64,000 nt of DNA from Alteromonas sp. LOR (GCF_000753865.1 NZ_JQFW01000030.1:1-64000); one strand, 5' to 3'; numbered from the stretch's first letter, positions 31,992 through 42,357 are shown. Notes: generated from the sequence alone by a model not told the origin. Made by a program: numbers and translations.

Positions 31992-33455
31992 CTAAAACGG
32001 GCTTTCAATGTCAGTCATACCCACATAAACAGACTTGGTCTGTGTGTAGCTATTAAGTGTTTCAACGCCGTTTTCACGACCTACACCCGACTGTTTATAA
32101 CCACCTACTGGCATTTCAGCGGGTGAATTTCCGTAGCTATTAATCCAACATATTCCGGCTTTTAGCTGGTGGATAACACGGTGAGCCCGCTGAATGTTTT
32201 GGCTAAACACACCTGCGGCAAGGCCTAAAACGGTATCGTTTGCACGAGAAATAACCTCTTGCTCATCGTCAAACACAAGTACACTCATCACTGGCCCAAA
32301 AATCTCTTCTTTCACGATAGTCATGTCGTCCGTACAGTCTGTAAATACTGTGGGCGCGACAAAAAAGCCATTAGGTGCTGATTCAGGAGATAGGGTGTGG
32401 CCGCCAGTTAATAGGGTCGCACCTTCTTGTTTACCTTTTTCGATGTAACTTAACACCAGGTTGCGATGATTTTCTGAGATTAACGCGCCTAAGTTCACTT
32501 CTGGGTCGAGAGGATCACCGGCAATGATGTTGCTGTTGGTACGTGAAATAAGTTCATCAACAAACGATTGATACACCGAGCGGTGCACAAAAACTCGGGT
32601 GCAGTTAGTGCATACTTCGCCTTGGGTATAAAAGTTACCAAGCATAGCTGCACTCACCGCTTGGCTTACATTGGCATCGTCAAACACAATAAGGGGGGAC
32701 TTGCCGCCAAGTTCCATCGTGACATCTTTAAGATTAGAGGCGGCGCTTTGCATTACTTTTTTGCCCGTGCCCACTTCGCCGGTAAACGACACCTTCTCAA
32801 TATCAGGGTGTGTTGTCAGCCACTGCCCAACTTCTGCAGCGCCCTGTACAACATTGAAGACACCATCGGGTACGCCGGCTTCCGTAAATATTTCGGCTAA
32901 CTTTATAGCACCAAGAGGCGTTTCTTCAGATGGTTTGAAAATACATGCGTTGCCAGCGGCTAGGGCAGGGCCAGACTTCCAGCATGCAATTTGAAGAGGG
33001 TAGTTCCACGCACCGATACCCGCACAAATACCAAGCGCCTCTTTACGGGTGTAGAAAAAATCGCTGCCTACCTGTTGTTGCGAGCCTAATTGAGTTGGAG
33101 CAAGGCCTGCAAAATACTCGATTACATCGGCACCTGTTTCAACATCAACGCAATTTGCCTCTTGAATAGGTTTTCCGGTATCAAGTACTTCTACTGTTGC
33201 TAATTCATCGTTTCGTTCACGTAATAGCGCCACGGCTTTGTTTAAAATACGGGTGCGCTCGATAGGCGTCATAGTGGACCATTTCTCAAATCCGGCTTTT
33301 GCGCTTTCAATAGCCTGCTTCTGCACAAACTCATCAGCAACTTCAACGTGGTATATCACTTTACCTGTTGCTGGATTAGTAACAGAAAACGTTTCTCTGC
33401 TTTTATTCGCGAGAGCTTTACCGTGAATGTAATTCTGATAAGTAGGTAATGACAT
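31992..33455 (-). CDS. betB: Betaine aldehyde dehydrogenase
   Basis: NAD(P)-dependent aldehyde dehydrogenase of 487 residues. The general base is E248 in MELGGKSP and the nucleophile is C282 in GEVCTNCTR; the [11 protein letters not shown] cofactor loop is present. It makes glycine betaine, the compatible solute, from betaine aldehyde. First gene of the bet operon, divergent from betI with a 607-base control region. Confidence 0.94.
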   Translation of the reverse strand: MSLPTYQNYIHGKALANKSRETFSVTNPATGKVIYHVEVADEFVQKQAIESAKAGFEKWSTMTPIERTRILNKAVALLRERNDELATVEVLDTGKPIQEANCVDVETGADVIEYFAGLAPTQLGSQQQVGSDFFYTRKEALGICAGIGAWNYPLQIACWKSGPALAAGNACIFKPSEETPLGAIKLAEIFTEAGVPDGVFNVVQGAAEVGQWLTTHPDIEKVSFTGEVGTGKKVMQSAASNLKDVTMELGGKSPLIVFDDANVSQAVSAAMLGNFYTQGEVCTNCTRVFVHRSVYQSFVDELISRTNSNIIAGDPLDPEVNLGALISENHRNLVLSYIEKGKQEGATLLTGGHTLSPESAPNGFFVAPTVFTDCTDDMTIVKEEIFGPVMSVLVFDDEQEVISRANDTVLGLAAGVFSQNIQRAHRVIHQLKAGICWINSYGNSPAEMPVGGYKQSGVGRENGVETLNSYTQTKSVYVGMTDIESPF

Positions 33456-34062
33456 TGATAAGTTCCTAAAGTTGCTGGTTAACCATTGTGAACAGTCGCT
33501 GACAGACAGTGCTTCAATTGAAAAAAACTACTGCATAACACTACGGGGCACTTCTTACCTAAGCGTATGAAAGTCCGTCGATTTACTATTTTCAGCGGCC
33601 ATTTAAACCCATGTTAAACGACGTATTTTATTTTGATTGACCATTCAATAAAGAATAAATTGTATAGTGTTCTAACTATTGATTCAAGTTGGTGTGCTGG
33701 TTTTTGTCCGTGAAACGTGTGATTTCTCAATGCTTTTTAATATGTAACTTTTTGTATTTTATTGTTTTTATCATGGTTTGGTTAGTGCGTGAACTTTATT
33801 TATATAAACTGAAATGCACATAAAATACTTAGTGCTAACAGTATTTTTAATGTTGAATTTACCTTCGCACTCCCTTCGCACTTTGCCTCTTTAAAATAGT
33901 AGGCTCAACTACTGACATAGTAAGGGCGCGTTGCGACTTTTAATCGTGGTAACATATTAGTAGGTAACATATTTACAGTTAGCTTATTGGTAATAGCTTA
34001 ACTGCAGTAACGCAGTTAAGGTCATTACAAGTAGTCATTGGATAAATATTTGGAGTTCTAGC
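33456..34062. promoter_or_regulatory. bet divergent control region
   Basis: No gene is evident in 607 AT-rich bases. Visible elements are a palindrome ATTGA-CCAT-TCAAT at 33636-33649, similar to BetI sites reported in other bacteria; a direct repeat GGTAACATATT at 33948 and 33963; and an inverted repeat TTAACTGC/GCAGTTAA at 33998-34019 just before betI. These are candidate operators for choline- and salt-dependent control. Confidence 0.5.
33636..33649. promoter_or_regulatory. Candidate BetI operator
   Basis: ATTGA and TCAAT form a 5-bp dyad with a 4-base centre in the betB-betI control region. TetR-type repressors bind such dyads, but only the position and symmetry support this. Confidence 0.35.
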
Positions 34063-34638
34063 ATGCCCAAGGTGGGAATGGAGCCGGTTCGCAAAAAGCA
34101 ATTAATTGAAGCGACATTAGAAGTGATGACAGAGGTTGGCTATCACGGGACAACGATTAGCTTAATTAGCAAAAAAGCGGGATTGTCATCGGGGATCGTG
34201 AGCCATTACTTTGGAGACAAGCAGGGGCTTATAGAAGCGACGATGCGGCATCTATTGGAAGCGCTGAAAATAACCACCCATATTGCCGACCCGCTAGAGC
34301 GGATAGACTTTATTATTGAAAATAACTTTTCGCAAACACAGGGCGCAAGTTCGGCGACAAATACGTGGTTTAACTTTTGGGCGCTGTCATTGCACAATAA
34401 AGGCTTGCACAGGTTACAGTGCATTAACCACAGGCGCCTTGAAAGTAATTTAGCGTACAGTTATCGACAGCTTTTACCGCCCAATGAAGCAAAAAACGCA
34501 GCAGCGTCAACCGCTGCGCTTATCGATGGCTATTGGCTGCGTTATTCCATGGGAAGCGTTGGCAACGGCAACTTCGAAGAGCCGGTAGTGAGAATTAAGC
34601 AATACGTAAGAGACACTATCAATCTCTTTGCTGGCTGA
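34063..34638 (+). CDS. betI: TetR-family repressor BetI
   Basis: The 191-residue protein starts MPKVGMEPVRKKQLIEATLE and has the helix-turn-helix TTISLISKKAGLSSGIVSHYFGDKQGL, very close to E. coli BetI in sequence and length. It represses the bet genes until choline is present. The start follows GGAG. It is transcribed away from the betB-betA-transporter-porin operon. Confidence 0.93.
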   Translation: MPKVGMEPVRKKQLIEATLEVMTEVGYHGTTISLISKKAGLSSGIVSHYFGDKQGLIEATMRHLLEALKITTHIADPLERIDFIIENNFSQTQGASSATNTWFNFWALSLHNKGLHRLQCINHRRLESNLAYSYRQLLPPNEAKNAAASTAALIDGYWLRYSMGSVGNGNFEEPVVRIKQYVRDTINLFAG

Positions 34639-34665
34639 AGGCCTAATCGGTAAACCATCGGCAAT

Positions 34666-34687
34666 AAAAAAGAACCTTAACGGTTCT
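34666..34687 (-). terminator. Terminator between convergent betI and the small gene
   Basis: AGAACC and GGTTCT form a 6-bp stem around a 5-base loop, followed on the minus strand by six T. It abuts the stop codon of the minus-strand gene. Confidence 0.7.
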
Positions 34688-34933
34688 CTATAATTCAATT
34701 TCCAGCTCTAGTGCGCCTGGGTGATCGGTCTGGCCAACCATTTCTTCATAGGGTGTATTTTGTCTTAGCCACACGTGTTCAAAAGATTGTGTGTCGAAAT
34801 GCTCCCTTATTTCATTCAAACAATGAAATGTCTTTGGTTGCGAACTCTTGTCCCTTACAAGTGCACGGGATGCTCCGACACCGGTAGATGCAAGATAGTT
34901 ACCGCCTTCTAGTGATTCAATGTACAAGTTCAT
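34688..34933 (-). CDS. Small conserved-looking protein, DUF6482-like
   Basis: The 81-residue protein (MNLYIESLEGGNYLASTGVG at its start, ending ELEIEL) has no signal or membrane segment. The start and general pattern recall DUF6482 proteins of marine gammaproteobacteria, whose function is unknown; this match is from memory and needs a search. AAGGAG lies upstream. A terminator follows immediately. Confidence 0.6.
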   Translation of the reverse strand: MNLYIESLEGGNYLASTGVGASRALVRDKSSQPKTFHCLNEIREHFDTQSFEHVWLRQNTPYEEMVGQTDHPGALELEIEL

Positions 34934-35048
34934 AGCTGAATTTCTCCTTAACGTTACCTAATGCTTAGTCGAAATATTTGAAAAGTGATCATTAATTATG
35001 ATTCATTTATATAAACCGACGCGCCGCCGTGGCTAAATCTGGCAGCAG

Positions 35049-35531
35049 CTACCACCATTTATTGCTGCATCTCAGTAGGCCTGCCGATGTCAGGTGTGTA
35101 GAGAGTTGGTCTTTATCTGATTCGTTTAAAAAACTGCCAACCTCACACTCACATAAATCGTCTTTTAAAATAATTCGGGGTAACCGGCCAAAACGGGTGT
35201 CCTCAATAAAATAGAGATAGGACGCGGTTTTGTTCAACATCCAGCGATTACCTTGGGAGGTGGTAATTTCGATAGTCGCTGGGGTAATGGTGATATCTTC
35301 CCATCGATAGGTTGCGCGAGAGGTAATATACATAACACAAATGAGTGCAAATACTTCAGCGCCAGCAAAAGGAAGGATTACCCATGCACCCGCTACAGCC
35401 CAAGCGGTCGCTATTGAACTAATAAATAGCGCAAAGGCTAGCATAAGAAACTTTGTCTGCTTCCACGTGGCAGACCTATTCGGCGTTATATGAATAACGG
35501 TGTCGTTATTTTCTGTTGATACTACTATCAT
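35049..35531 (-). CDS. DUF2244 membrane protein
   Basis: The 160-residue protein has two adjacent hydrophobic segments (about residues 27-46 and 47-68) followed by a soluble domain, with IHITPNRSATWKQTKFLM before the first segment and RIILKDDLCECEVGSFLNESDK near the end. This is the arrangement of DUF2244 proteins, sometimes linked to cytochrome oxidase loci. No such genes are near. Function unknown. Confidence 0.78.
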   Translation of the reverse strand: MIVVSTENNDTVIHITPNRSATWKQTKFLMLAFALFISSIATAWAVAGAWVILPFAGAEVFALICVMYITSRATYRWEDITITPATIEITTSQGNRWMLNKTASYLYFIEDTRFGRLPRIILKDDLCECEVGSFLNESDKDQLSTHLTSAGLLRCSNKWW

Positions 35532-35667
35532 GTCGCTGCGTTAACGATACGGCCGTGAAAACAAACATGAAGCCTTATACGTATCGATTTAAGCATTTAG
35601 ATTGAAATTTGTTCAGTTGCAGGTGGCAACTCGTACACTCAGTTAATTCGTTGTAGGAAAAAGAGAC

Positions 35668-36600
35668 TTGTCATATTCCCTATCATTGCCACTGTTTTCT
35701 CGCAAAAGAGCGTGGTTTTTTGCCTTTGTTGCGGTATGGGCTTTTGTTATTTTTTCACAAAATGATGTGAGGACTTTGCTGCAAGAATATGGCTTCTTTA
35801 CCTTTGTCGGCATAGTAGGGGCGGTATTTGCCAATGCCACAGGTGCTGGTGGCGGCGTGATTTTTGTCCCCTTTTTTGCATATCTCTCCTTTACCCCTGA
35901 CAGTATTGTAGCAACAAGCTTTGCTATTCAGTGTTGCGGTATGACGGCTGGAGCCATTACATGGGCTCGCTTTTTTTGCTCTCAACGCCAAACAGACCAA
36001 CATAAAACAGACAGTCAGTGGGGCGCATTGCCAAGTGCTCTATTATTAACTGTCATACCTTCTCTTTGTGGTGTTCTCTTTTCGCAATACACCACACATG
36101 GCTCAGCGCTTCTACTCAATATATTGGGTGGGCCTGAAAACCTGCATACGGTATTCGGCGTGTTCTCCGTTATATTGGCCATTGCAATAATAGCGTCAAT
36201 TCCGCTGATGAAGCGCCAGGTGTTCAGCAACGCGTTGGCAGGAAACGATATTGTTTGTCTTCCCACCATCGCCTTCTTGGGCGGGTGCATTACTGCTTGG
36301 CTTTCTATTGGTGTGGGCGAACTCGTCGCGGTTTACCTCATTATCCGCGGCTTCAACGTCACCATGTCTATAGCGGTGGCGGTTATTTTATCTGCGTTTA
36401 CAGTGTGGTCAGCACTTCCCTTTCATGTACTTGTCAGCCATGCCATAGTATATGACGTTGTCATATTTGCTGGCGCAGGCGCTATTTTGGGTGGTGTTAT
36501 GGCTAAATACCTCGTGCTGGCTTTTTCTACGCAATCACTAAAGCTATTTTTTGGGTTATGGGTATTTTTACTAGGCGTAACCAGTTTACCTATTTTTTAG
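35668..36600 (+). CDS. TauE/SafE-family exporter
   Basis: The 310-residue protein has about eight membrane segments and the TauE/SafE glycine-rich motif VGAVFANATGAGGGVIFVPFF, with a related second repeat (FLGGCITAWLSIGVGELVAVY). The start is TTG with AGGA nine bases upstream; no ATG precedes the first membrane segment. The family exports sulfite, sulfoacetate and related organic anions; the substrate here is unknown. It stands alone. Confidence 0.82.
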   Translation: MSYSLSLPLFSRKRAWFFAFVAVWAFVIFSQNDVRTLLQEYGFFTFVGIVGAVFANATGAGGGVIFVPFFAYLSFTPDSIVATSFAIQCCGMTAGAITWARFFCSQRQTDQHKTDSQWGALPSALLLTVIPSLCGVLFSQYTTHGSALLLNILGGPENLHTVFGVFSVILAIAIIASIPLMKRQVFSNALAGNDIVCLPTIAFLGGCITAWLSIGVGELVAVYLIIRGFNVTMSIAVAVILSAFTVWSALPFHVLVSHAIVYDVVIFAGAGAILGGVMAKYLVLAFSTQSLKLFFGLWVFLLGVTSLPIF

Positions 36601-36666
36601 CGTTTTTTTATATGTCGCTTTATATTTAGCAAAGATAAGCGACTGACCCTTACAGGGAGTTAGTCT

Positions 36667-37977
36667 ATGGAATTTGACGTAACACCTCGTCCTCTATATC
36701 GGGTATCGCAACCCAAGTGGTCTTCCCACGCGGTTATTTATCAAGTAAACACCCGGCAGTTCAGTACTAAGGGAACCTTTGATGGGGTGACTGAAAGCCT
36801 TGAGCATATTAAGAGCCTAGGCGCAGATATTATATGGTTAATGCCAATTCATCCTATTGGTAAAAAAAACAGAAAAGGGCAGCTCGGTAGCCCCTACGCG
36901 GTCAGTGATTATCTCGATGTAAACCCAGAGTTCGGCAATAAAGAAAGCTTCAAACAGCTTGTATCTCAAGCTCATAAGCTCAACCTTAAAGTCATTCTAG
37001 ACTGGGTACCTAATCACAGTGCATGGGACAACGCACTTGTCGACTCTCACCCTCATTGGTATGCAAAAGATCACAAAGGCGACTTTCGTCCATCGCCCTG
37101 GTGGGATTGGTCTGACATTATCGAGTTTGATTATTCCCAGCCTGGTCTGAGGGAATACATGATTTCTGCAATGCGCTATTGGGTAGAAGCGTTTGATATC
37201 GATGGATTTCGTTGTGATGTTGCAGGCTATATCCCCGACGACTTTTGGGAGCAAGCTCGTCACGCTCTCGACGCCATTAAGCCGGTATTTTTGCTTGCTG
37301 AGTGGGAAAACAGAGATTTACACGAGAACGCTTTCAATATGACCTATGCGTGGAGTTGGAATGAAACTCTTCACGAATTAGCTAAGGGGCGCTGCAGTTT
37401 AGACCGACTCAGAAAATACTACTCATGGAATGAGAGAGCATGGCCGCATAACGCCTATCGCATGACGTTTGTGAGCAATCACGATAAAAACGCATGGGAC
37501 GGCACGCAGCGTGAGCAGTTTGGTGACGCACTCGAGGCGTGTATTGCGCTTTCAGTTATAGGCGAGGGGATGCCCCTTATTCACAACGGACAAGAAGCTG
37601 GAGAGACCAAACGTCTGGCCTTTTTTGAACGAGATCCCATTGAGTGGCAAGAACATCCTATTGGCGAACTGTACCGAGAACTCATCGCCCTTAAAAAGTC
37701 GAAGCCATTTTTAGGCAATGGTGAGTTCGGAGCACGCATGATTCAAGTGCCTAACTCATCCATGTCTCAGGTATTTAGTTTTGTAAGACGAGAAGAGCGC
37801 GAGGACGACAAAGTCTTTGTGGTGATTAACTTTTCTGATGTGCCCGTTACGGTGACATTTGAAGAATCGTTGCATCTAGGTACGCTGCAACATTGGAAGC
37901 GAAATAAGAAAACGACGTTTTCATCCGATACTACGCTCACGTTAAAACCCTGGGGCTTTGAAATATGGCACATTTGA
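36667..37977 (+). CDS. Cytoplasmic alpha-amylase-family glycoside hydrolase (GH13)
   Basis: The 436-residue protein lacks a signal peptide. The four GH13 regions are present: LDWVPNHSAWD, GFRCDVAGY with nucleophile D184, LLAEWE with acid/base E212, and FVSNHDKN with D273. A short C-terminal beta domain (from about residue 350) completes the fold. It probably hydrolyses or rearranges short alpha-glucans taken up or stored in the cell. No other glycogen or maltose genes are adjacent. AGGGAG lies upstream of the ATG. Confidence 0.87.
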   Translation: MEFDVTPRPLYRVSQPKWSSHAVIYQVNTRQFSTKGTFDGVTESLEHIKSLGADIIWLMPIHPIGKKNRKGQLGSPYAVSDYLDVNPEFGNKESFKQLVSQAHKLNLKVILDWVPNHSAWDNALVDSHPHWYAKDHKGDFRPSPWWDWSDIIEFDYSQPGLREYMISAMRYWVEAFDIDGFRCDVAGYIPDDFWEQARHALDAIKPVFLLAEWENRDLHENAFNMTYAWSWNETLHELAKGRCSLDRLRKYYSWNERAWPHNAYRMTFVSNHDKNAWDGTQREQFGDALEACIALSVIGEGMPLIHNGQEAGETKRLAFFERDPIEWQEHPIGELYRELIALKKSKPFLGNGEFGARMIQVPNSSMSQVFSFVRREEREDDKVFVVINFSDVPVTVTFEESLHLGTLQHWKRNKKTTFSSDTTLTLKPWGFEIWHI

Positions 37978-38097
37978 AATCTGGCACAAATAACAGGGGG
38001 AGATGTTTATTTTTACATGTGTTGTTCGATAGGTTTTCAACGCTGTTTTTGGCATAATGCGCGCCTAACAATGCAATGTATTTGAAACGTCCCAAAA

Positions 38098-40020
38098 ATG
38101 CCCACTATTAAAAATGTATTTTCATCTGATGGCCTGCTGGCAAAAACCATAAAAGGGTTTGTGCCAAGAGAGGCGCAAACCGATATGGCCAACGCGGTAA
38201 AGCACGCTATCGATACAACGGGCAGTTTGGTGGTAGAAGCCGGTACCGGAACGGGCAAAACCTTTGCTTATCTTGCGCCGGTGTTAATCAGCAGTGGTAA
38301 AGCCATTATTTCCACCGGAACGAAAAATCTGCAAGAGCAGCTTTTTCATCGCGACCTACCGCTAGTAAAAAAAGCGTTGAGCAGCAAGCGCAAAACGGCA
38401 CTGCTAAAAGGGCGGTCGAACTATTTGTGTTTGCACCGATTATCTCAGCATGGCGGTAACTCCACCTTGGTAGAAAAAGAGGTGTTAGGTCAGCTATCTG
38501 AAGTGAAACGCTGGTCAAGTACAACCAAAAGCGGAGATATGGGAGAGCTTAAAACCCTTCCAGAAGATGCGCGAGTGCTGCCCATGGTGACATCTACCGT
38601 AGACAACTGTTTAGGCCGAGAGTGTCCAGACTACGAAGACTGCTACCTAGTTAAAGCCCGCCGCAAAGCCCTCGATGCCGATATTATTGTGGTTAACCAT
38701 CACCTTTTCTTCGCCGATATGGCGCTGAAAGACACGGGGTTTGGCGAGCTTATTCCCGAAGCCGATGCCATTATTTTTGATGAGGCCCACCAAATCCCTG
38801 ATATAGCCAGCGACTACTTTGGTGAGTCATTGTCTACGCGCCAAATTCAAGATATTGCCAAAGACATTACCTTACTGTTTAGAACGGTACTCAAAGATGC
38901 TGGGCAGCTAGATAAAGCCGCTGATAAATGCCGTATGATTGCGTCAGATTTACGCCTGCTTTTTCCTCATGATCCTGAGCGAGGAAATTGGGCACTCGCA
39001 CTCGATCGCGACGAAGTTCGCCTACAGGTGGGTAAGCTTGCCGAAGCATTAGGTGTGCTTTATGAAGTGTGTAAACTGCATTTGGGCCGCGATAAAGACT
39101 TAGACAATATGTACGAGCGCATTGTTGCATCAAGAGAGCAACTTGACGCATTGAGTGATAACAAGCAACAAAACGTAAGCTTGTGGTATGAAACAACGCA
39201 GCGTCATATTGTTATGCACTTAACGCCATTGTCTATTGCCGCAAAATTCAGACGCTTTGTTGAGTCGCCGCCGCGAGGCTGGGTGTTTACGTCGGCCACG
39301 TTGATGGTCAATGGTGGTTTCGATCACTTTCAGCGTCGAATGGGGTTGGAAGATTCAGAAACCCTTGGTTTAGACAGCCCCTTCAACTACCCAGAGCAGG
39401 CTATGCTGTGTGTGCCGCGCTACTTGCCCGAACCAAACAGCTATGCAATGCGCGAAACTCTGCTGCACACGGCGAAGCGCTTAATTAAAGCCAGTCGCGG
39501 GCGTTGTTTCTTGTTGTTTACCAGCCACGCGATGCTAAGAGAAATAGCAAAGAAATTAGAAGATGAAATAGATAATCCGCTGCTTGTCCAAGGAACTACC
39601 ACAAAACAAGCATTGTTGGATGCGTATTTAGCCGATGAGAAAGCAGTACTCATGGGCACAGGTGCATTTTGGGAGGGCGTAGACGTTCGTGGTAACGACC
39701 TCGTCTGCGTGATGATAGATAAACTCCCGTTTGCTTCACCAGACGATCCGCTGCTTCAAGCTCGAATGGAAGATGTGAAAAAACGCGGTGCAAACCCCTT
39801 TGGCGTTATTCAAATTCCACAAGCAGTTATCACCTTAAAGCAGGGGGCAGGGCGCCTTATTCGCGACCCTACCGATAAAGGGGTGTTGGTCATTTGTGAT
39901 AATCGCTTAGTGACTAAACCTTATGCAAAAACGTTTATAGGCAGCTTGCCCGACATGAAACGCACGCGAAGCCTAGATGATGTAGAGGCATTTCTTGCCG
40001 GCATCGATGATGAAGAATGA
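38098..40020 (+). CDS. yoaA: ATP-dependent DNA helicase YoaA (DinG family)
   Basis: XPD-like superfamily 2 helicase of 640 residues. Walker A is EAGTGTGKT at residues 47-55, the DEAH box is IFDEAHQIPD, and the iron-sulphur cysteines appear in NYLCLHRL and DNCLGRECPDYEDC. E. coli YoaA (636 residues) pairs with the polymerase chi subunit in repair at stalled forks. As in E. coli it is followed by tsaB, 12 bases downstream. Confidence 0.94.
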   Translation: MPTIKNVFSSDGLLAKTIKGFVPREAQTDMANAVKHAIDTTGSLVVEAGTGTGKTFAYLAPVLISSGKAIISTGTKNLQEQLFHRDLPLVKKALSSKRKTALLKGRSNYLCLHRLSQHGGNSTLVEKEVLGQLSEVKRWSSTTKSGDMGELKTLPEDARVLPMVTSTVDNCLGRECPDYEDCYLVKARRKALDADIIVVNHHLFFADMALKDTGFGELIPEADAIIFDEAHQIPDIASDYFGESLSTRQIQDIAKDITLLFRTVLKDAGQLDKAADKCRMIASDLRLLFPHDPERGNWALALDRDEVRLQVGKLAEALGVLYEVCKLHLGRDKDLDNMYERIVASREQLDALSDNKQQNVSLWYETTQRHIVMHLTPLSIAAKFRRFVESPPRGWVFTSATLMVNGGFDHFQRRMGLEDSETLGLDSPFNYPEQAMLCVPRYLPEPNSYAMRETLLHTAKRLIKASRGRCFLLFTSHAMLREIAKKLEDEIDNPLLVQGTTTKQALLDAYLADEKAVLMGTGAFWEGVDVRGNDLVCVMIDKLPFASPDDPLLQARMEDVKKRGANPFGVIQIPQAVITLKQGAGRLIRDPTDKGVLVICDNRLVTKPYAKTFIGSLPDMKRTRSLDDVEAFLAGIDDEE

Positions 40021-40032
40021 TAGAGAGTTGTA

Positions 40033-40776
40033 ATGAATATTTTAGCTATTGATACAGCAACAGAAGCGTGCTCAGTCGCCTTAGAAGTCGACAATACGCT
40101 ATACACCCATTTTGAAGTATGCCCCCAGCAGCACAGTCAGCGCCTGTTACCCATGATTGATGCAATACTAAAGGAAGCCGGTGTTGAATTAGCTTCTCTT
40201 GATTTATTGGCGTTTGGTCGCGGTCCCGGTAGTTTTACGGGAGTGAGAATTGCAACCGGAATGATTCAAGGGCTAGCACTTGGCACAGGGTTACCCGTTG
40301 CAGGCGTAAGCACGCTAAAGGCAATGGCGGTTGAAGCTGCACAAAAGAGCACCGGCCAATTTGTTGCCGTTGCGTCAGACGCACGTATGAATGAAGTCTA
40401 TTTCTGTGTATACAAACAGTTGGAAAACGGGTTAGAAATAATCGTTCCTGAACAGGTATGTCCACCCGCAGACGCAGTCAATTACCTCAATGAATTAGGC
40501 GAAGCGCTAAACAATAATGTGACTGTTGCTGGTACTGGCTGGGCCGCCTATGAGGAGCTTCAGCAGTGGTTGAATACGCAAGATGCTGCAGAATCAGCAG
40601 CAAGCACAGCAGCAAACACAGAGAAAAAACCAGCCGTGACATTACCAAACGCTGCATTCATGCTTGAAGACGCCAAAGAAGCTGCCCGTGCAAATACAAC
40701 TACAAGCGCTGCAGAAGTGAAACCGGTTTACTTAAGAGATAAAGTAACGTGGAAAAAGCTTCCTGGTCGAGAATAA
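40033..40776 (+). CDS. tsaB: tRNA t6A biosynthesis protein TsaB
   Basis: The 247-residue ASKHA-fold protein has ILAIDTATEACSVAL at the start and FGRGPGSFTGVRIATGMIQGLA. With TsaC, TsaD and TsaE it makes N6-threonylcarbamoyl adenosine in tRNA. An Ala/Thr-rich insertion (about residues 185-225, including AAESAASTAANTEKK) lengthens the C-terminal part. It follows yoaA as in E. coli. Confidence 0.95.
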   Translation: MNILAIDTATEACSVALEVDNTLYTHFEVCPQQHSQRLLPMIDAILKEAGVELASLDLLAFGRGPGSFTGVRIATGMIQGLALGTGLPVAGVSTLKAMAVEAAQKSTGQFVAVASDARMNEVYFCVYKQLENGLEIIVPEQVCPPADAVNYLNELGEALNNNVTVAGTGWAAYEELQQWLNTQDAAESAASTAANTEKKPAVTLPNAAFMLEDAKEAARANTTTSAAEVKPVYLRDKVTWKKLPGRE

Positions 40777-40813
40777 GGGGTACCTTATACTGGGTATGAA
40801 AATTGCAAAAGCT

Positions 40814-40870
40814 AGAGCGTTTTGAAAATTACAGAGCGTTATGAAAACCATAGAGTGTTATGAATATAAA
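40814..40870 (+). repeat. Three imperfect 19-bp tandem repeats
   Basis: Copies of AGAGCGTTaTGAAAAnnnn occur at 40814-40832, 40833-40851 and 40852-40870. The last copy contains the start codon of the next gene, so the array seems to have grown from the gene's 5' end. Confidence 0.65.
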
Positions 40871-41156
40871 TACTAATTTTGGCATAGCATCTTCTGACGC
40901 CGCTCAAGGCCGGGTCTCGAAAATTTCGAAAGACCCTCAACAGGAGAACAAAGGGCAAAGCGAATCGTCTGAGATTAAGGCGGTCGTTGTTGCGCCTGAT
41001 GAACAGGGCACGAGCAATGCAAAGGCCTACCAAGATTTTATAAAAGAAGACAGTAATGCCTATTCTCAGCAGGCCATTGCGTCTTACCAGAGCTTTGAAA
41101 AACAGCAGCAGCGAGAGTCGATACAAGTCATGTTTGGTGTTGATATCTACGCGTAG
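40860..41156 (+). CDS. Small hydrophilic protein of unknown function
   Basis: The 98-residue product is polar and rich in Gln, Ser, Glu and Lys, with no signal or membrane segment; the centre holds AYQDFIKEDSNAYSQQAIASY, likely helical. The start is in the third copy of a tandem repeat and has no clear ribosome site, so the N-terminus is uncertain. I recognise no family. It lies between tsaB and the Slp lipoprotein gene. Confidence 0.55.
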   Translation: MNINTNFGIASSDAAQGRVSKISKDPQQENKGQSESSEIKAVVVAPDEQGTSNAKAYQDFIKEDSNAYSQQAIASYQSFEKQQQRESIQVMFGVDIYA

Positions 41157-41533
41157 AGGGGAGCCAGTCCTTTGCCAACTAGCCCATTACTACCTGCTTA
41201 GTCGCTCCCATTCCTTGTTTAGTATTGTTGCTGCTAATTCGGGGGAATGCTTACTATCATCAGAGCTCACTAACAGCCTGAAATTATCCGGTGGTAATAC
41301 ATTGAGTGTCAGGTGGCTGAAATTCCGAAGCTTTTACAGGGTTTGTTTTAGAATCTTTATCATTTTGTAACAGAACTCTAGTGGTTCTGTGAACGTATCA
41401 ATGCTAACTTAGTCTTAGTTATGAAGCCCTCAAATGCTCGACGAAAAAGCAAGACGAAGGCTGTCTACACAATTTTCTACTTCAGTGGTAACGCCGGGGT
41501 TAATCGTCAAATGATGTACAAAGGAGCGCGCAT
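41157..41533. other. Intergenic stretch without a supported gene
   Basis: Overlapping open frames exist but none has a good start or recognisable sequence. The only clear structure is a 7-bp inverted repeat, ACAGAAC/GTTCTGT, at 41370-41390. The final bases (ACAAAGGAGCGCGCAT) hold the ribosome site of the next gene. Confidence 0.5.
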
Positions 41534-42262
41534 ATGTCTCGATATTTACTTTTATTGACCGTGTTCATGTTTGCAGGATGTGCCATGGTGCCAGATACCT
41601 TAGAGGTACCCGAAGGCACCGCATTAGTTTCGTATCCAAGTGCCGTTACGTCAGGCGCCAGTGCTCAAGGGCAAAAGGCTCGCTGGGGCGGCATTGTGGT
41701 TGGTGTTGAGAATAAACCGAACAAAACCTTTATCGAACTCGCGCACTTCCCACTCAATCACTACGGTAAGCCCCGCAGTTCTGGCGAGACATCTGGGCGC
41801 TTTAAAGTTCAGATAGACGGCTTTGTCGATCCTATTGTGTTTGAAGAGGGTCGAACTGCCACCTTTTTGGGTACGCTTATCGCACCCACCACGGGGATGG
41901 TAGGTGAGCAGCCTTATATCTACCCCACTATTGCGGCCGATGATTACCATATGTGGCGAGATAGGGAAGTGTACGACGTAAACACATTCTTCTTTAATTA
42001 CCACAGCGGGTGGTATTCACCCTTCTATGGTCTGCGCGGCCCATGGGGATGGGGCGGAGGTCCTTGGATGGGCGGACGCTTCATGGGGGGCCCTTGGATG
42101 TTCCCGCAAATGAATCGAATGCGAGTGATACGCTATAGCAATGCGCCTAGACGCGCTAGAATAACCAATATGAATGGACCTAGCCCGGCAAAAAGAAGCT
42201 CCAGGTCAAGCGGCGGTCAAAAAGGGCCGGTGATAACCAACCCCAAAGTCCAGCAGTATTAG
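41534..42262 (+). CDS. Slp-family outer-membrane lipoprotein
   Basis: The 242-residue protein has a lipoprotein signal with lipobox FAGC. The mature N-terminal part (RWGGIVVGVENKPNKTFIEL; GRFKVQIDGFVDPIVFEEG) is the Slp/YeaY fold. A Gly/Trp/Met-rich segment (residues about 165-195) and a basic Ser/Arg tail follow, longer than in E. coli Slp. Position between tsaB and fadD matches E. coli yeaY. Slp proteins are made under carbon starvation or stationary phase; the exact function is unknown. Confidence 0.85.
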   Translation: MSRYLLLLTVFMFAGCAMVPDTLEVPEGTALVSYPSAVTSGASAQGQKARWGGIVVGVENKPNKTFIELAHFPLNHYGKPRSSGETSGRFKVQIDGFVDPIVFEEGRTATFLGTLIAPTTGMVGEQPYIYPTIAADDYHMWRDREVYDVNTFFFNYHSGWYSPFYGLRGPWGWGGGPWMGGRFMGGPWMFPQMNRMRVIRYSNAPRRARITNMNGPSPAKRSSRSSGGQKGPVITNPKVQQY

Positions 42263-42270
42263 TAGCAAGA

Positions 42271-42296
42271 GGCGGCAAGTTGATGCCGCCTTTTTT
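42271..42296 (+). terminator. Terminator of the Slp lipoprotein gene
   Basis: GGCGGCA and TGCCGCC form a 7-bp stem, followed by six T. Confidence 0.85.
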
Positions 42297-42357
42297 GTTT
42301 TCAACTGAGTTTAAAAAGTAAATGTGGCAATAGTTTGCCGCCAATGGTGATGCGTTT

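Noticed and set aside
41056..41370. 104-codon frame overlapping the end of the small gene at 40860
   Set aside because: Its first part overlaps a better frame and there is no start signal or familiar sequence.
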